Source of the DNA: Paenibacillus riograndensis SBR5
GTDB taxonomy: Bacteria; Bacillota; Bacilli; Paenibacillales; Paenibacillaceae
DNA length: 64,000 bases
Assembly (NCBI RefSeq): GCF_000981585.1
Contig: NZ_LN831776.1
Span: forward strand, 5,439,187 to 5,503,186
Direction: 5' to 3'
Under the pieces are notes generated by a model. It did not search any database. It was given only the letters and a program-made list of their open reading frames with translations, and was not told the origin of the DNA. The number at the start of each line of letters is the position of its first letter. The first letter of the stretch is position 1. Made by a program: the position numbers and the translations under genes. Positions 43,205 to 50,338 of the stretch are shown in pieces.

Positions 43205-45631
43205 TCAGACTCTGGTCTGTTCAAACAATGCGGTACGCGTCTCTTGGTCATCCAGCATTTTTTTCCACGGATCTGAAACCTGTGCCAGGGCAAAATCAAT
43301 CCGGGCCGCCAGCTCCTTGCGGTTGTCTTCGTTGTCCAGAATCACCCGCTGGATCTGCTCAAGCCCGATGCGTTCCACCCACTCGGAGGTCCGCTCCAGA
43401 TAATTGCCGGTCTCCCGGTAATACTGCATGACTGCGGAGCAGACCTCAATCAGCTCTTCATCGGTTTTCACTTTGCAGAAGGAGTCAGCGATCCGCGGCT
43501 TGATTCCGCCGTTACCGCCAATAAAAATCTCCCAGCCGCCATCGTTGCCGACGATGCCGATATCCTTGGTGCAGGATTCCGCACAGTTGCGCGGGCAGCC
43601 GTTAACCGCCATCTTGAACTTGGCCGGAAAATCAAGACGCTCGTATTTGCGCTCAAGCAATGCCCCCATACCCATAGAATCCTGAGTGCCGAACCGGCAG
43701 AACTGGGAACCTACACAGGTTTTTACGGTACGGAGCGATTTCGCATAGGCATAACCCGATGGCATATCAAGCTCTTCCCATACTTTAGGCACATCCTCTT
43801 TTTTGACCCCAATCAGGTCCAGGCGCTGTCCGCCGGTTACCTTCACCACTTTTACATCATATTTCAAGGAGACATCGGCAATCCGCTTCAAATCCTCCGG
43901 TGTGGTAACCCCGCCGTACATGCGCGGCACAACCGTAAAGGTGCCATCCTTCTGAATATTCGCACTCATCCGTTCATTGACAAAGCGCGATTCCTTCTCA
44001 TCCTCATGCGTATCCGGGTAAAGCATACCCAGATAATAGTTCACAGCCGGACGGCATTTCGAGCAGCCCTCAGCTTGCTTCCAGCCCAGCACATTCATGA
44101 CTTCTTTGGTCGTTTTCAGGCCTTTCGCGGTGATTTCGGCCACAATTTCATCCCGGCTCAAGGTGGTGCAGCCGCAGATTCCCTGCTTGGCGCCCTGCTG
44201 GAAGCTGTCCCCAAGGACAAACTGCAGGATCTGCTCAACGACCGGCTTGCAGCCGCCGCAGGAACGGGTAGCTCCGGTGCAGGCCTTGATCTCATCCACA
44301 GTCGTGAAGCCATTCTCCGTAACGGCATCTACAATGGCCTTTTTGGTCACGCCGTTGCAGCCGCAGACAATCTCTTCATCCGCCATCGTCTCTACCGACA
44401 AGCCCTTCTTGGCTCCGCCTCCGCCGCAGCAGCCGGTGCCCATAACCTCGCTGTAAATCTCGTCGGTCATCTCTGCACCCTGCTTCACCAGCTTTTGCAG
44501 ATTTGCCGATTCCGTAACATCACCGAACAGCACTGCACCGACGATAATGTTATTTTTGAGCAAAATCTTCTTGTAGGTCCGCTTCCATTCATCCTTGGCC
44601 GAAATGACCGTATGCTCAGCGGTTTCCGTGAATTCACCGGCAGAGAAAACATCCACTCCGGAGATTTTCAGCTTGGTGGCTACAACCGATCCTTCATAAG
44701 GCTGAGTCGGTACGCCGCAGAGGTGCTTCGCAAGCACACTTCCCTGCTCGAACAGCGGTGCTACCAGACCGTAGCAGGTTCCTCTGTGTTCTGTACATTC
44801 GCCGACGGAATATACACCCGGGATCGAGGTTTGCAGATAATCATCAACGACAATCCCGCGGTTAACCGTAATGCCGCTCTCTCTGGCCAGCTGCGTATTC
44901 GGCTTAATCCCAACAGCCATAACGACAAAATCCGCTGCCAGCTCCGTTCCGTCACTGAAACGCAGTCCGTTGACACGTTCGTCCCCGGTCAGTTCAACCG
45001 TCTGTTTGCCCATGGCAAATTTCACGCCCTGGCGCGCAAGCTCCGCCTGAAGCATAGCTGAAGCATTGTGATCCAGCTGCCGTTCCATCAGATCCTCCAG
45101 CAGATGTACGACTGTAACATCCATGCCGAGGTTCACAAGCCCTTTGGCTGCTTCCAGTCCGAGCAGTCCGCCGCCGATCACTGCCGCCGTGCGGTACGTC
45201 TTGGCTGCGGCAATCATTGCATCGCAATCGGCAATATCGCGGAAGCCCACTACCCCTTCCTTGTCGCTGCCCGGTACAGGCAGAATGAACGAATTGGACC
45301 CTGTAGCAATGATGGCCTTGTCAAAAGGAACCGACATCCCGTTATCTGTGATAATCTGCCGTGCCGCTTCATCGATTCGGACCACGGTCGTTCCTGTGTG
45401 CAGCGTAATATTGTGATCCGCATACCACTGGCGGTCATTCAGCACGATTTCTTCTATGGTTTTACTTCCTTCAAGCACGTAGGACAGCATTATCCGATTG
45501 TAATTGGGATGCGGCTCGCTGCCGAATACAGTAATATCATAAGCGCCGCCAAGCTTCAAAATCTGCTCTACCGTCCCGACACCTGCCATACCGTTACCAA
45601 TGAGTACTAGCTTTTCTCTCTCCACTGTCAT
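43205..45631 (-). CDS. nirB: NAD(P)H nitrite reductase large subunit
   Basis: Cytoplasmic siroheme enzyme that reduces nitrite to ammonium, 808 residues. Domain order: FAD/NAD(P)H oxidoreductase (GNGMAGVGTVEQIL near the N-terminus, second dinucleotide motif IGGGLLGLEAA near 145), two BFD-like [2Fe-2S] domains (CGCNGVTKKAI... and CGCTTLSRDEI...), then the sulfite/nitrite reductase ferredoxin-like and siroheme domains with C-x5-C (CVGSQFC) and C-x3-C (CPRNC). ATG 45631 follows GGAGGGG; the ORF reaches a TTG at 45649 without support. It leads nirB-nirD-nirC. Two perfect TGTGA-N6-TCACA sites lie about 85-120 bp upstream. Confidence 0.97.
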   Translation of the reverse strand: MTVEREKLVLIGNGMAGVGTVEQILKLGGAYDITVFGSEPHPNYNRIMLSYVLEGSKTIEEIVLNDRQWYADHNITLHTGTTVVRIDEAARQIITDNGMSVPFDKAIIATGSNSFILPVPGSDKEGVVGFRDIADCDAMIAAAKTYRTAAVIGGGLLGLEAAKGLVNLGMDVTVVHLLEDLMERQLDHNASAMLQAELARQGVKFAMGKQTVELTGDERVNGLRFSDGTELAADFVVMAVGIKPNTQLARESGITVNRGIVVDDYLQTSIPGVYSVGECTEHRGTCYGLVAPLFEQGSVLAKHLCGVPTQPYEGSVVATKLKISGVDVFSAGEFTETAEHTVISAKDEWKRTYKKILLKNNIIVGAVLFGDVTESANLQKLVKQGAEMTDEIYSEVMGTGCCGGGGAKKGLSVETMADEEIVCGCNGVTKKAIVDAVTENGFTTVDEIKACTGATRSCGGCKPVVEQILQFVLGDSFQQGAKQGICGCTTLSRDEIVAEITAKGLKTTKEVMNVLGWKQAEGCSKCRPAVNYYLGMLYPDTHEDEKESRFVNERMSANIQKDGTFTVVPRMYGGVTTPEDLKRIADVSLKYDVKVVKVTGGQRLDLIGVKKEDVPKVWEELDMPSGYAYAKSLRTVKTCVGSQFCRFGTQDSMGMGALLERKYERLDFPAKFKMAVNGCPRNCAESCTKDIGIVGNDGGWEIFIGGNGGIKPRIADSFCKVKTDEELIEVCSAVMQYYRETGNYLERTSEWVERIGLEQIQRVILDNEDNRKELAARIDFALAQVSDPWKKMLDDQETRTALFEQTRV

Positions 45632-45686
45632 TGTTGTGCCCCTCCTCAAACCATCTGCATTTCATCACAATACATCTGATAGTGAA

Positions 45687-45692
45687 ATTATA
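45687..45692 (-). promoter_or_regulatory. -10 element of the nirB promoter
   Basis: TATAAT on the minus strand. The implied start near 45680 puts Fnr site 1 at about -42 and site 2 at about -63, a class II activator position. Confidence 0.55.
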
Positions 45693-45714
45693 CTGGTGAT
45701 TTTCGAACAGGCTT

Positions 45715-45730
45715 TGTGATTGCAATCACA
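45715..45730. promoter_or_regulatory. Fnr-type site 1 upstream of nirB
   Basis: TGTGATTGCAATCACA is a perfect TGTGA-N6-TCACA palindrome. Confidence 0.85.
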
Positions 45731-45735
45731 TTAAA

Positions 45736-45751
45736 TGTGAAGATTTTCACA
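45736..45751. promoter_or_regulatory. Fnr-type site 2 upstream of nirB
   Basis: TGTGAAGATTTTCACA is a perfect TGTGA-N6-TCACA palindrome, 21 bp centre-to-centre from site 1; it also fits the Rex pattern GTGAA-N4-TTCAC. Confidence 0.85.
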
Positions 45752-45785
45752 TAATTTCAGTGAGTTAACCATTTGCCTTTTTGGA

Positions 45786-45833
45786 CAAAAAAATACCAGA
45801 TTCCCGAGCATATAAGCAAAAGAAATCTGGTGT
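45786..45833 (-). terminator. Terminator of the DUF4430-like lipoprotein gene
   Basis: ACCAGATT (45795-45802) pairs with AATCTGGT (45824-45831), followed by ATTTTTTTG on the minus strand. Confidence 0.8.
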
Positions 45834-45845
45834 TATACTCTTCCA

Positions 45846-46547
45846 CTAACGCAGCACAAGTGCTACCTCCAAGGTATCCTGGGGCCTAAGCTTCATATCG
45901 ATTCCACTGTCCAGCAGCTGCTTGCCGTTGACCTTCAGTGTCCATGCCTCATTGCTGAGCGGCTTATAATCCATTATGCTGATCACTGTCTTATTGTCTT
46001 CGGCCAATAGAACCATACCGCTGCTCTTCAGCACACCCCGGACGGACAGATCCTCAGAATACGGCAGCACATACGAATGAGTCATTTCCGGCTGCTCGCT
46101 TCCGCCATTCACAGTAAAAATGACCGGCTGCTGCTCGGCCCCGGCTGCCTTGGGTTCTGCCGCAATAAGGATGCTGTCGCTGCGGTCAACGCTGCTGTTC
46201 CAATCCAATATTTTTTTGCCGTTCAATTGTATTCCCCAAATCCACTCGGGACTCAGAGATACTTTGTTGACTGTCAAGAGGCTGTTCCCATCTTCCGCCA
46301 ATGTGGCTACCCCACTCCTCTTGAGCAGTTCAATCAGCGGCATGCCATCCTTATAAGCCTCGCTTATCTGTCCCCCCGAGCTTCCGGCCAGCTCGCTGTC
46401 ACCGACACGCACCGAAAACGCAGGTCCTGCATTCCCGGCTCCGCCGTTGTTCCCTTCGTTCTGGGCGTCAAGCACCGAAGAGCAGCCGCCCGTTACTGCG
46501 ATTATTAATATTCCCAGCCAAATGCGCCACACCCATTTCGCGGACAT
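45846..46547 (-). CDS. Exported protein with two DUF4430/transcobalamin-C-like repeats
   Basis: Predicted exported protein of 233 residues. The N-terminal helix ends in AVTGGC, a weak lipobox, followed by a Gly/Asn-rich linker. Two similar units follow: SEAYKDGMPLIELLKRSGVA...WIWGIQLNGKKILDWNSSV and YSEDLSVRGVLKSSGMVLLA...WTLKVNGKQLLDSGIDM. The pattern of helix plus W-x-(I/V)-x-x-NG resembles the DUF4430 domain of the transcobalamin C-terminal superfamily; this assignment is tentative. ATG 46547 follows GAAGGCGG. No metabolic role can be read, and the gene stands alone between nirB and scdA. Confidence 0.7.
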   Translation of the reverse strand: MSAKWVWRIWLGILIIAVTGGCSSVLDAQNEGNNGGAGNAGPAFSVRVGDSELAGSSGGQISEAYKDGMPLIELLKRSGVATLAEDGNSLLTVNKVSLSPEWIWGIQLNGKKILDWNSSVDRSDSILIAAEPKAAGAEQQPVIFTVNGGSEQPEMTHSYVLPYSEDLSVRGVLKSSGMVLLAEDNKTVISIMDYKPLSNEAWTLKVNGKQLLDSGIDMKLRPQDTLEVALVLR

Positions 46548-46674
46548 TTCCGGCACCGCCTTCTTCCGCCCGCTCTCAGTCTCCGCTGCTGCTCAGGCAT
46601 GTCTTGATGAAATACATAGTCTTTTTAAGAATAACGTAATCGGATGCCATTCTCAATTCTTCCTGCCCCATTGC

Positions 46675-46698
46675 TAAAAAAAAGTCCCCGAAGGGACT
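46675..46698 (-). terminator. scdA terminator
   Basis: AGTCCC-CGAA-GGGACT tetraloop hairpin (46683-46698) followed by eight T on the minus strand. Confidence 0.9.
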
Positions 46699-46717
46699 CG
46701 TGAAACTGCTCAAGCTT

Positions 46718-47449
46718 CTATTGGTAACGCAGGAACAGGATATTATTCTCCAGATGGACATGCTCAAAGGTCATTCCCTCCAGCTCTTCAAGCCGGGCAT
46801 AGGTGAGACGGTAGGTTGTGCAGGCGTGCTCCGGCGGTGTGTAATCATTGGTAACTCTCCGCAGCTCGCGCAAAATATCGCCCGCCCCGTCATGCTCCGC
46901 TTCCAGCGTACGCAGAAGTCCGCGCAGCTCGGTCAAGCCGTCCTCTGTAGGATTTTTTTCATAAGCAAGCATTTTGGGAAACTCGCTTTCTTCTTCCTTG
47001 GCCGTATGCTCCAGCAATTCCTCCCGCAGCGTATGGAACAGCCGGTACACTTCCGCCAAATGCGGGGAGTCCTCGCCGTGTACCCGGAAGACCTTGGTCA
47101 CATTCTGGGCAATCAGCGGCAGCTCCTCGCGCAAATATCTGTGATGCTTATTGATAATGTAGTCGGCCAGCTCTTCTGATGAAGCTTCGTTCCAAGCCGA
47201 ATCTTCTTCCAGCACCGGATGCTCGGCCAGCAGCTTGTTCAGATCCTGGAGCACTGCTCCTGTATCAAGCCCTTTTTCTGCTGCAGCCTCTACCAGAGGT
47301 TTTGCGCCTCCGCAGCAGAAATCAATCCGCTGTGCCTTGAAATAATCCGCCGCTTTGGGGAATTGAAGGACGATATCCCTTACCATCGCTTCACCGGAAA
47401 AATGGACGGAACCTTCCGTCACTGTATTGTTCAATTGTTTGGCCGTCAT
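46718..47449 (-). CDS. scdA: Di-iron Fe-S cluster repair protein (ScdA/YtfE/RIC)
   Basis: Repairs iron-sulfur clusters damaged by nitric oxide or oxidants. 243 residues: an N-terminal DUF542 domain (VRDIVLQFPKAADYFKAQRIDFCCGG with the family Cys pair) and a C-terminal hemerythrin-like di-iron domain with ligands in INKHHRYL, LFHTLREELLEHTAKEE, LEAEHDGAG and FEHVHLEN. ATG 47449 follows GGGAGGGG. Its place next to nitrite reductase and fnr fits protection during nitrite/NO metabolism. An imperfect Fnr-like site lies about 80 bp upstream. Confidence 0.95.
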   Translation of the reverse strand: MTAKQLNNTVTEGSVHFSGEAMVRDIVLQFPKAADYFKAQRIDFCCGGAKPLVEAAAEKGLDTGAVLQDLNKLLAEHPVLEEDSAWNEASSEELADYIINKHHRYLREELPLIAQNVTKVFRVHGEDSPHLAEVYRLFHTLREELLEHTAKEEESEFPKMLAYEKNPTEDGLTELRGLLRTLEAEHDGAGDILRELRRVTNDYTPPEHACTTYRLTYARLEELEGMTFEHVHLENNILFLRYQ

Positions 47450-47524
47450 GCTGGCCCCTCCCTTACGTTGTTGGTTTAGGTTTTCTTTTACCCTCTTACC
47501 TTAACGCGGGCAGGTGTGGCGGCT

Positions 47525-47540
47525 TGTGATTGTACGCACT
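47525..47540. promoter_or_regulatory. Imperfect Fnr-like site upstream of scdA
   Basis: TGTGATTGTACGCACT has a perfect first half-site and two mismatches in the second half of TGTGA-N6-TCACA. Confidence 0.35.
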
Positions 47541-47684
47541 AAATATAAAAAATTTTAATGAACGTCAGGATCTCAAACATAGTTTAGGAAGATAAGTTCA
47601 ACGATGACCCTCTCTAACTCTGCATATGTAAAATATATTTGACATTAAGAATGATATATATTACATTTTAGACGAGGTGATGGA

Positions 47685-47900
47685 ATGGGGAAAAATTTAA
47701 GGCTGAAGGCCTCCAGAGCGGCAAAAGATATGTCGCAGAAGCAGCTGGCAGACGCTGTGGGAGTGACCAGACAGACGATTATCGCCATCGAGAACGGTGA
47801 TTACAATCCCACGATCAGGTTGTGTATTGAGATTTGCTTGACCTTAGGGAAGACGCTGGATGAACTTTTTTGGGAGGGTGATAAGCATGGGGAGAACTAA
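47685..47900 (+). CDS. XRE-family small regulator (YozG-like)
   Basis: DNA-binding protein of 71 residues that is almost entirely one Cro/C1 helix-turn-helix (LKASRAAKDMSQKQLADAVGVTRQTIIAIENGDYNPTI in short segments). ATG 47685 follows GAGGTGA. It overlaps the next gene, a small membrane protein, by 14 bp, indicating coupling. Such HTH plus multi-helix membrane protein pairs are frequent in Firmicutes; the regulator commonly represses its own operon. No operator was identified. Confidence 0.92.
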   Translation: MGKNLRLKASRAAKDMSQKQLADAVGVTRQTIIAIENGDYNPTIRLCIEICLTLGKTLDELFWEGDKHGEN

Positions 47901-48330
47901 TCTGGACGAAAGACAATTGCAAAACAAGCACAAGGCGGGGAATCAGGCGTTTATCCTGCTGGCCTTCCTGCTGCTCGCGGATATGGGTCTGCAAAATTAC
48001 GGAATTCACTGGCTTGAATATCCCATGAGCAACTACGTTATTTTTCTTATCGGTGTGGGTTCTTACCTGGTACGGATTATCTGGAACGGTTCCTATGCAG
48101 GGCCGGGCAGCGGGAATCTGACGGCTAATGGCCGAAGCATATTGGGTGCAGTTCTGGCCATTCTTGTCGCGTTATGCGTCATCACCGCCGCCTGGATGGG
48201 CTCAACCGGAAAATCCTCTCATGGCACCGGTACCGGACCGGCCATTCTGATGATTTCCACAGCTGTCGGACTGATCATCCTGGGTACGGTGTTCTGGATC
48301 AGAAGAAGAAACAACCGGGATGAAGCATAG
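47887..48330 (+). CDS. Small membrane protein paired with XRE regulator
   Basis: Membrane protein of 147 residues with a charged N-terminus (MGRTNLDERQLQNKHKAGNQ) and four predicted helices (AFILLAFLLLADMGL, YVIFLIGVGSYLVRII, ILGAVLAILVALCVITAAW, ILMISTAVGLIILGTVFWI) and a basic tail RRRNNRDEA. It resembles the DUF6773-type proteins often found beside YozG-like regulators, but that family call is from memory. Start ATG 47887 has GGGAGG upstream inside the regulator gene. Function unknown; possibly a sensor or antagonist for the regulator. Confidence 0.8.
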   Translation: MGRTNLDERQLQNKHKAGNQAFILLAFLLLADMGLQNYGIHWLEYPMSNYVIFLIGVGSYLVRIIWNGSYAGPGSGNLTANGRSILGAVLAILVALCVITAAWMGSTGKSSHGTGTGPAILMISTAVGLIILGTVFWIRRRNNRDEA

Positions 48331-48387
48331 TTTTACGATTGTGTTCCTAAACACAACAAATACACACGAGATGCATACAAGTGGAAA

Positions 48388-48414
48388 CGGCTACGCCGTC
48401 CTTTTAAAGGACGG
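48388..48414. repeat. CGGCTACGCCGTCC repeat copy 1
   Basis: The 14-mer at 48388-48401 recurs at 53381-53394. Here the sequence continues as a CGTCC-TTTTAAA-GGACG hairpin (48397-48413). It lies in the spacer after the small membrane protein. Confidence 0.6.
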
Positions 48415-48475
48415 GGGGGTTCAGCGAGAAATAGAATGATAATTTATAGCGTGAAAAATATAAATTCTTATATTT

Positions 48476-48506
48476 TCAAAAAAACACCCCTTAATCGAGG
48501 TGTTTT
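48476..48506. terminator. Bidirectional terminator between convergent genes
   Basis: AAACACC (48482-48488) pairs with GGTGTTT (48499-48505), with A/T runs on both sides. It serves the gene at 48534-49256 and possibly the convergent plus-strand operon. Confidence 0.8.
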
Positions 48507-48533
48507 TATTACGATATCCCCTTATTCATGACA

Positions 48534-49256
48534 CTATTTCACATTTGCCCGCATATACGTCCGCTTGCCCTGTGCATCCTTCAAATATGGTCCCAGCCCG
48601 GCAAAACGCGAGTGGTCGACATAGACGCCAGTCATCCAGCGGCCTTCGGTCAGGCCTCCGTTCCACTGCAGCACCAGATCGGGAGCAGCGATCCACTCCT
48701 GATATACCCGGATGTTCGATTCCTGATATTCTTTGCAGCGCTTGCCGTTTTCAGTCAGACGCTGTTTGCTCAGGTAGGTAGGTACGAAATATGTGGAAAT
48801 CGTGTCCAGATCGGCTTCATTCAGAAAAGCTTCCTCACCCAAATAGGGCTGGAAAAGCACTGTATTTTCATACATCGACCAAATCACTGCCTGCAGCACC
48901 ATGCTCTGCCGGATGCCATTATGATAGGTGAATCTGCGCTGCTGTCTGGAGGATGGAAACGCCGGACCTGCCGAAGGCTCCAGGCAATGGCGCTCACAAC
49001 CGATGCATTTCCAGCCCGCCTCGCTCTGAATCCATTTTTGAAAAACACTGCCGCTATCGTTATCGCCTTTATATAAGGAAGAGATAATCTCATAAGGTAC
49101 CCCGATCCAGTCGTTCCACAAGGAATCAGGAAGGTGGCTGTGAAGCATGAACAGCACTTTGTCATAAATTAGCTGCACCCTGATTGAAGCACTCTCCAGT
49201 TCGGCAACGTCTTTTTTTCCATAGGTTATTTCCCGGGAAAACAAGGTGGTTGTCAT
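48534..49256 (-). CDS. Hypothetical protein with Cys motif
   Basis: Soluble protein of 240 residues without signal peptide or membrane helix; I do not recognise the family. A C-x2-C-x3-C segment (WKCIGCERHC, about residues 82-91) could bind metal or a cluster. It is rich in aromatic residues (WNDWIGVPYEII, WSMYENTVLFQPYL). ATG 49256 follows AGGAGGCGAGGAAG, so translation is well supported. It is monocistronic, with convergent genes on one side and hxlR on the other, so context gives no function. Confidence 0.75.
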   Translation of the reverse strand: MTTTLFSREITYGKKDVAELESASIRVQLIYDKVLFMLHSHLPDSLWNDWIGVPYEIISSLYKGDNDSGSVFQKWIQSEAGWKCIGCERHCLEPSAGPAFPSSRQQRRFTYHNGIRQSMVLQAVIWSMYENTVLFQPYLGEEAFLNEADLDTISTYFVPTYLSKQRLTENGKRCKEYQESNIRVYQEWIAAPDLVLQWNGGLTEGRWMTGVYVDHSRFAGLGPYLKDAQGKRTYMRANVK

Positions 49257-49516
49257 CTTCCTCGCCTCCTAAAAGTTTGGTTGGCATTACTCCCTGATTT
49301 AGCTTCGTACAAAACTATTTTCGAAAGTATATGCTTAGTTTTGTTGGCTAAATTCACTTCGCCCAGTAAACATATACTTTTTCTGTTGGTGTTGCCATAT
49401 TAAACCTATACCCCATTATCACACGGCTATGTGCCATACGACAGAGTTAGGCAGCAACTTTTTTCTATTATATTATATTCTGACATGTTATGTGCATTTT
49501 TATTTTACGGCTGTTT
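49257..49516. other. Intergenic region with distant inverted repeat
   Basis: No gene is seen. AAAGTATATG (49324-49333) and CATATACTTT (49371-49380) are perfect inverted 10-mers 37 bases apart, upstream of the hypothetical gene at 48534-49256. Confidence 0.5.
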
Positions 49517-49550
49517 GCAAAAAGCCCCGCTTTCCATCCGGAAAGGGGGC
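49517..49550 (-). terminator. hxlR-family gene terminator
   Basis: GCCCCGCTTTCC (49524-49535) pairs with GGAAAGGGGGC (49540-49550) with one mismatch, followed by TTTTTGC on the minus strand. Confidence 0.85.
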
Positions 49551-49575
49551 TATCCACAGGACATTTAAGCGGGTG

Positions 49576-49893
49576 CTATTCGACCCAGCTCTCCGCCCAA
49601 GACTGAATCTGCTGCATAACCGGCTCAAGCGCACGGCCTTTGGCTGTCAGTTCATACTCGATGCGTACGGGGGTTTCCGGGTACACATGGCGTACCAGAA
49701 TTCCTTCACACTCCAGGTCCTTCATTCGTTCGGACAACATCTTATCGCTCATCGACGGGATTAGACCCGAAATATCCTTAAACCGTTTGGGTCCGCTCAT
49801 CAATGTCTGAATAATAAGTCCATTCCAACGTTTACCTAAGAAGGAGAAGGCCGATTCGAATCGAGGGCACATCGTCAATTGATGTTCTTCCAT
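49576..49893 (-). CDS. HxlR-family transcription regulator
   Basis: MarR-like winged-helix regulator of 105 residues. The family signature runs CPRFESAFSFLGKRWNGLII, with the recognition region SGLIPSMSDKMLSERMKDLE and wing RIEYELTAKG. A single Cys at position 9 lies where HypR and YodB of this family carry a redox-active Cys, so a thiol sensor for quinones, aldehydes or hypochlorite is possible. ATG 49893 has AGAGGTG six bases upstream; a GTG at 49902 overlaps it. A perfect 5-bp inverted repeat just upstream could be its operator. No obvious target oxidoreductase lies next to it. Confidence 0.92.
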   Translation of the reverse strand: MEEHQLTMCPRFESAFSFLGKRWNGLIIQTLMSGPKRFKDISGLIPSMSDKMLSERMKDLECEGILVRHVYPETPVRIEYELTAKGRALEPVMQQIQSWAESWVE

Positions 49894-49919
49894 TATTCTC
49901 ACCTCTCACTTTCGAAACT

Positions 49920-49934
49920 TACTATAAGTTAGTA
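49920..49934. promoter_or_regulatory. Possible HxlR-type operator
   Basis: TACTA-TAAGT-TAGTA is a symmetric element 27 bp upstream of the start codon, overlapping the likely promoter; the arrangement fits autorepression in this family. Confidence 0.5.
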
Positions 49935-49988
49935 TATATAATTTTAACACATTTATAACACAATGAACATCGTTTGGCAAAAAAAAGT

Positions 49989-50312
49989 TCAACCCTCTGA
50001 GTCTTGCCGCGTTTTCCTCCCCGCTATTGCCTCAGACACAACGTATGCGAGGTCATCATTGCTGTACAGGGACAATACCCCAAGCACGGTATCGTCGGAA
50101 ATAAACCCCGCTTCATCAATAGGGACAGTCAGTGACAGCGCATGGCTCAGCGCCGCATTTCCTTCCTGCTGCGGATAGGCCTCAAGATACAGCGCATGCG
50201 GGTCCAGCTTGTTGTTCACACACCACTGGGCAAAAACCAGGATCATCATTTCCTCATCCCGCTTGTAGCTCTCGATAATTTGTTCTTCCGTTGATTTGCG
50301 GTAATCATCCAT
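49989..50312 (-). CDS. Hypothetical acidic protein
   Basis: Small soluble acidic protein of 107 residues, family not recognised. Visible features are an N-terminal amphipathic helix (STEEQIIESYKRDEEMMILVFAQWCV) and a central segment on ALYLEAYPQQEGNAALSHAL. ATG 50312 follows GGAGG by seven bases, a strong site. It follows the oxidoreductase gene by 26 bp and is probably cotranscribed. Confidence 0.75.
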   Translation of the reverse strand: MDDYRKSTEEQIIESYKRDEEMMILVFAQWCVNNKLDPHALYLEAYPQQEGNAALSHALSLTVPIDEAGFISDDTVLGVLSLYSNDDLAYVVSEAIAGRKTRQDSEG

Positions 50313-50338
50313 GTTGTTTCCTCCTTTCTGCTCCTTCA

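Noticed and set aside
46576..46767. Minus-strand ORF of 63 codons
   Set aside because: It overlaps the end of scdA and its terminator in another frame and has no family resemblance.
48534..49256. DUF2515 (YppC-like) assignment
   Set aside because: The length is similar but I could not find the conserved segments I associate with that family, so the protein is left as hypothetical.
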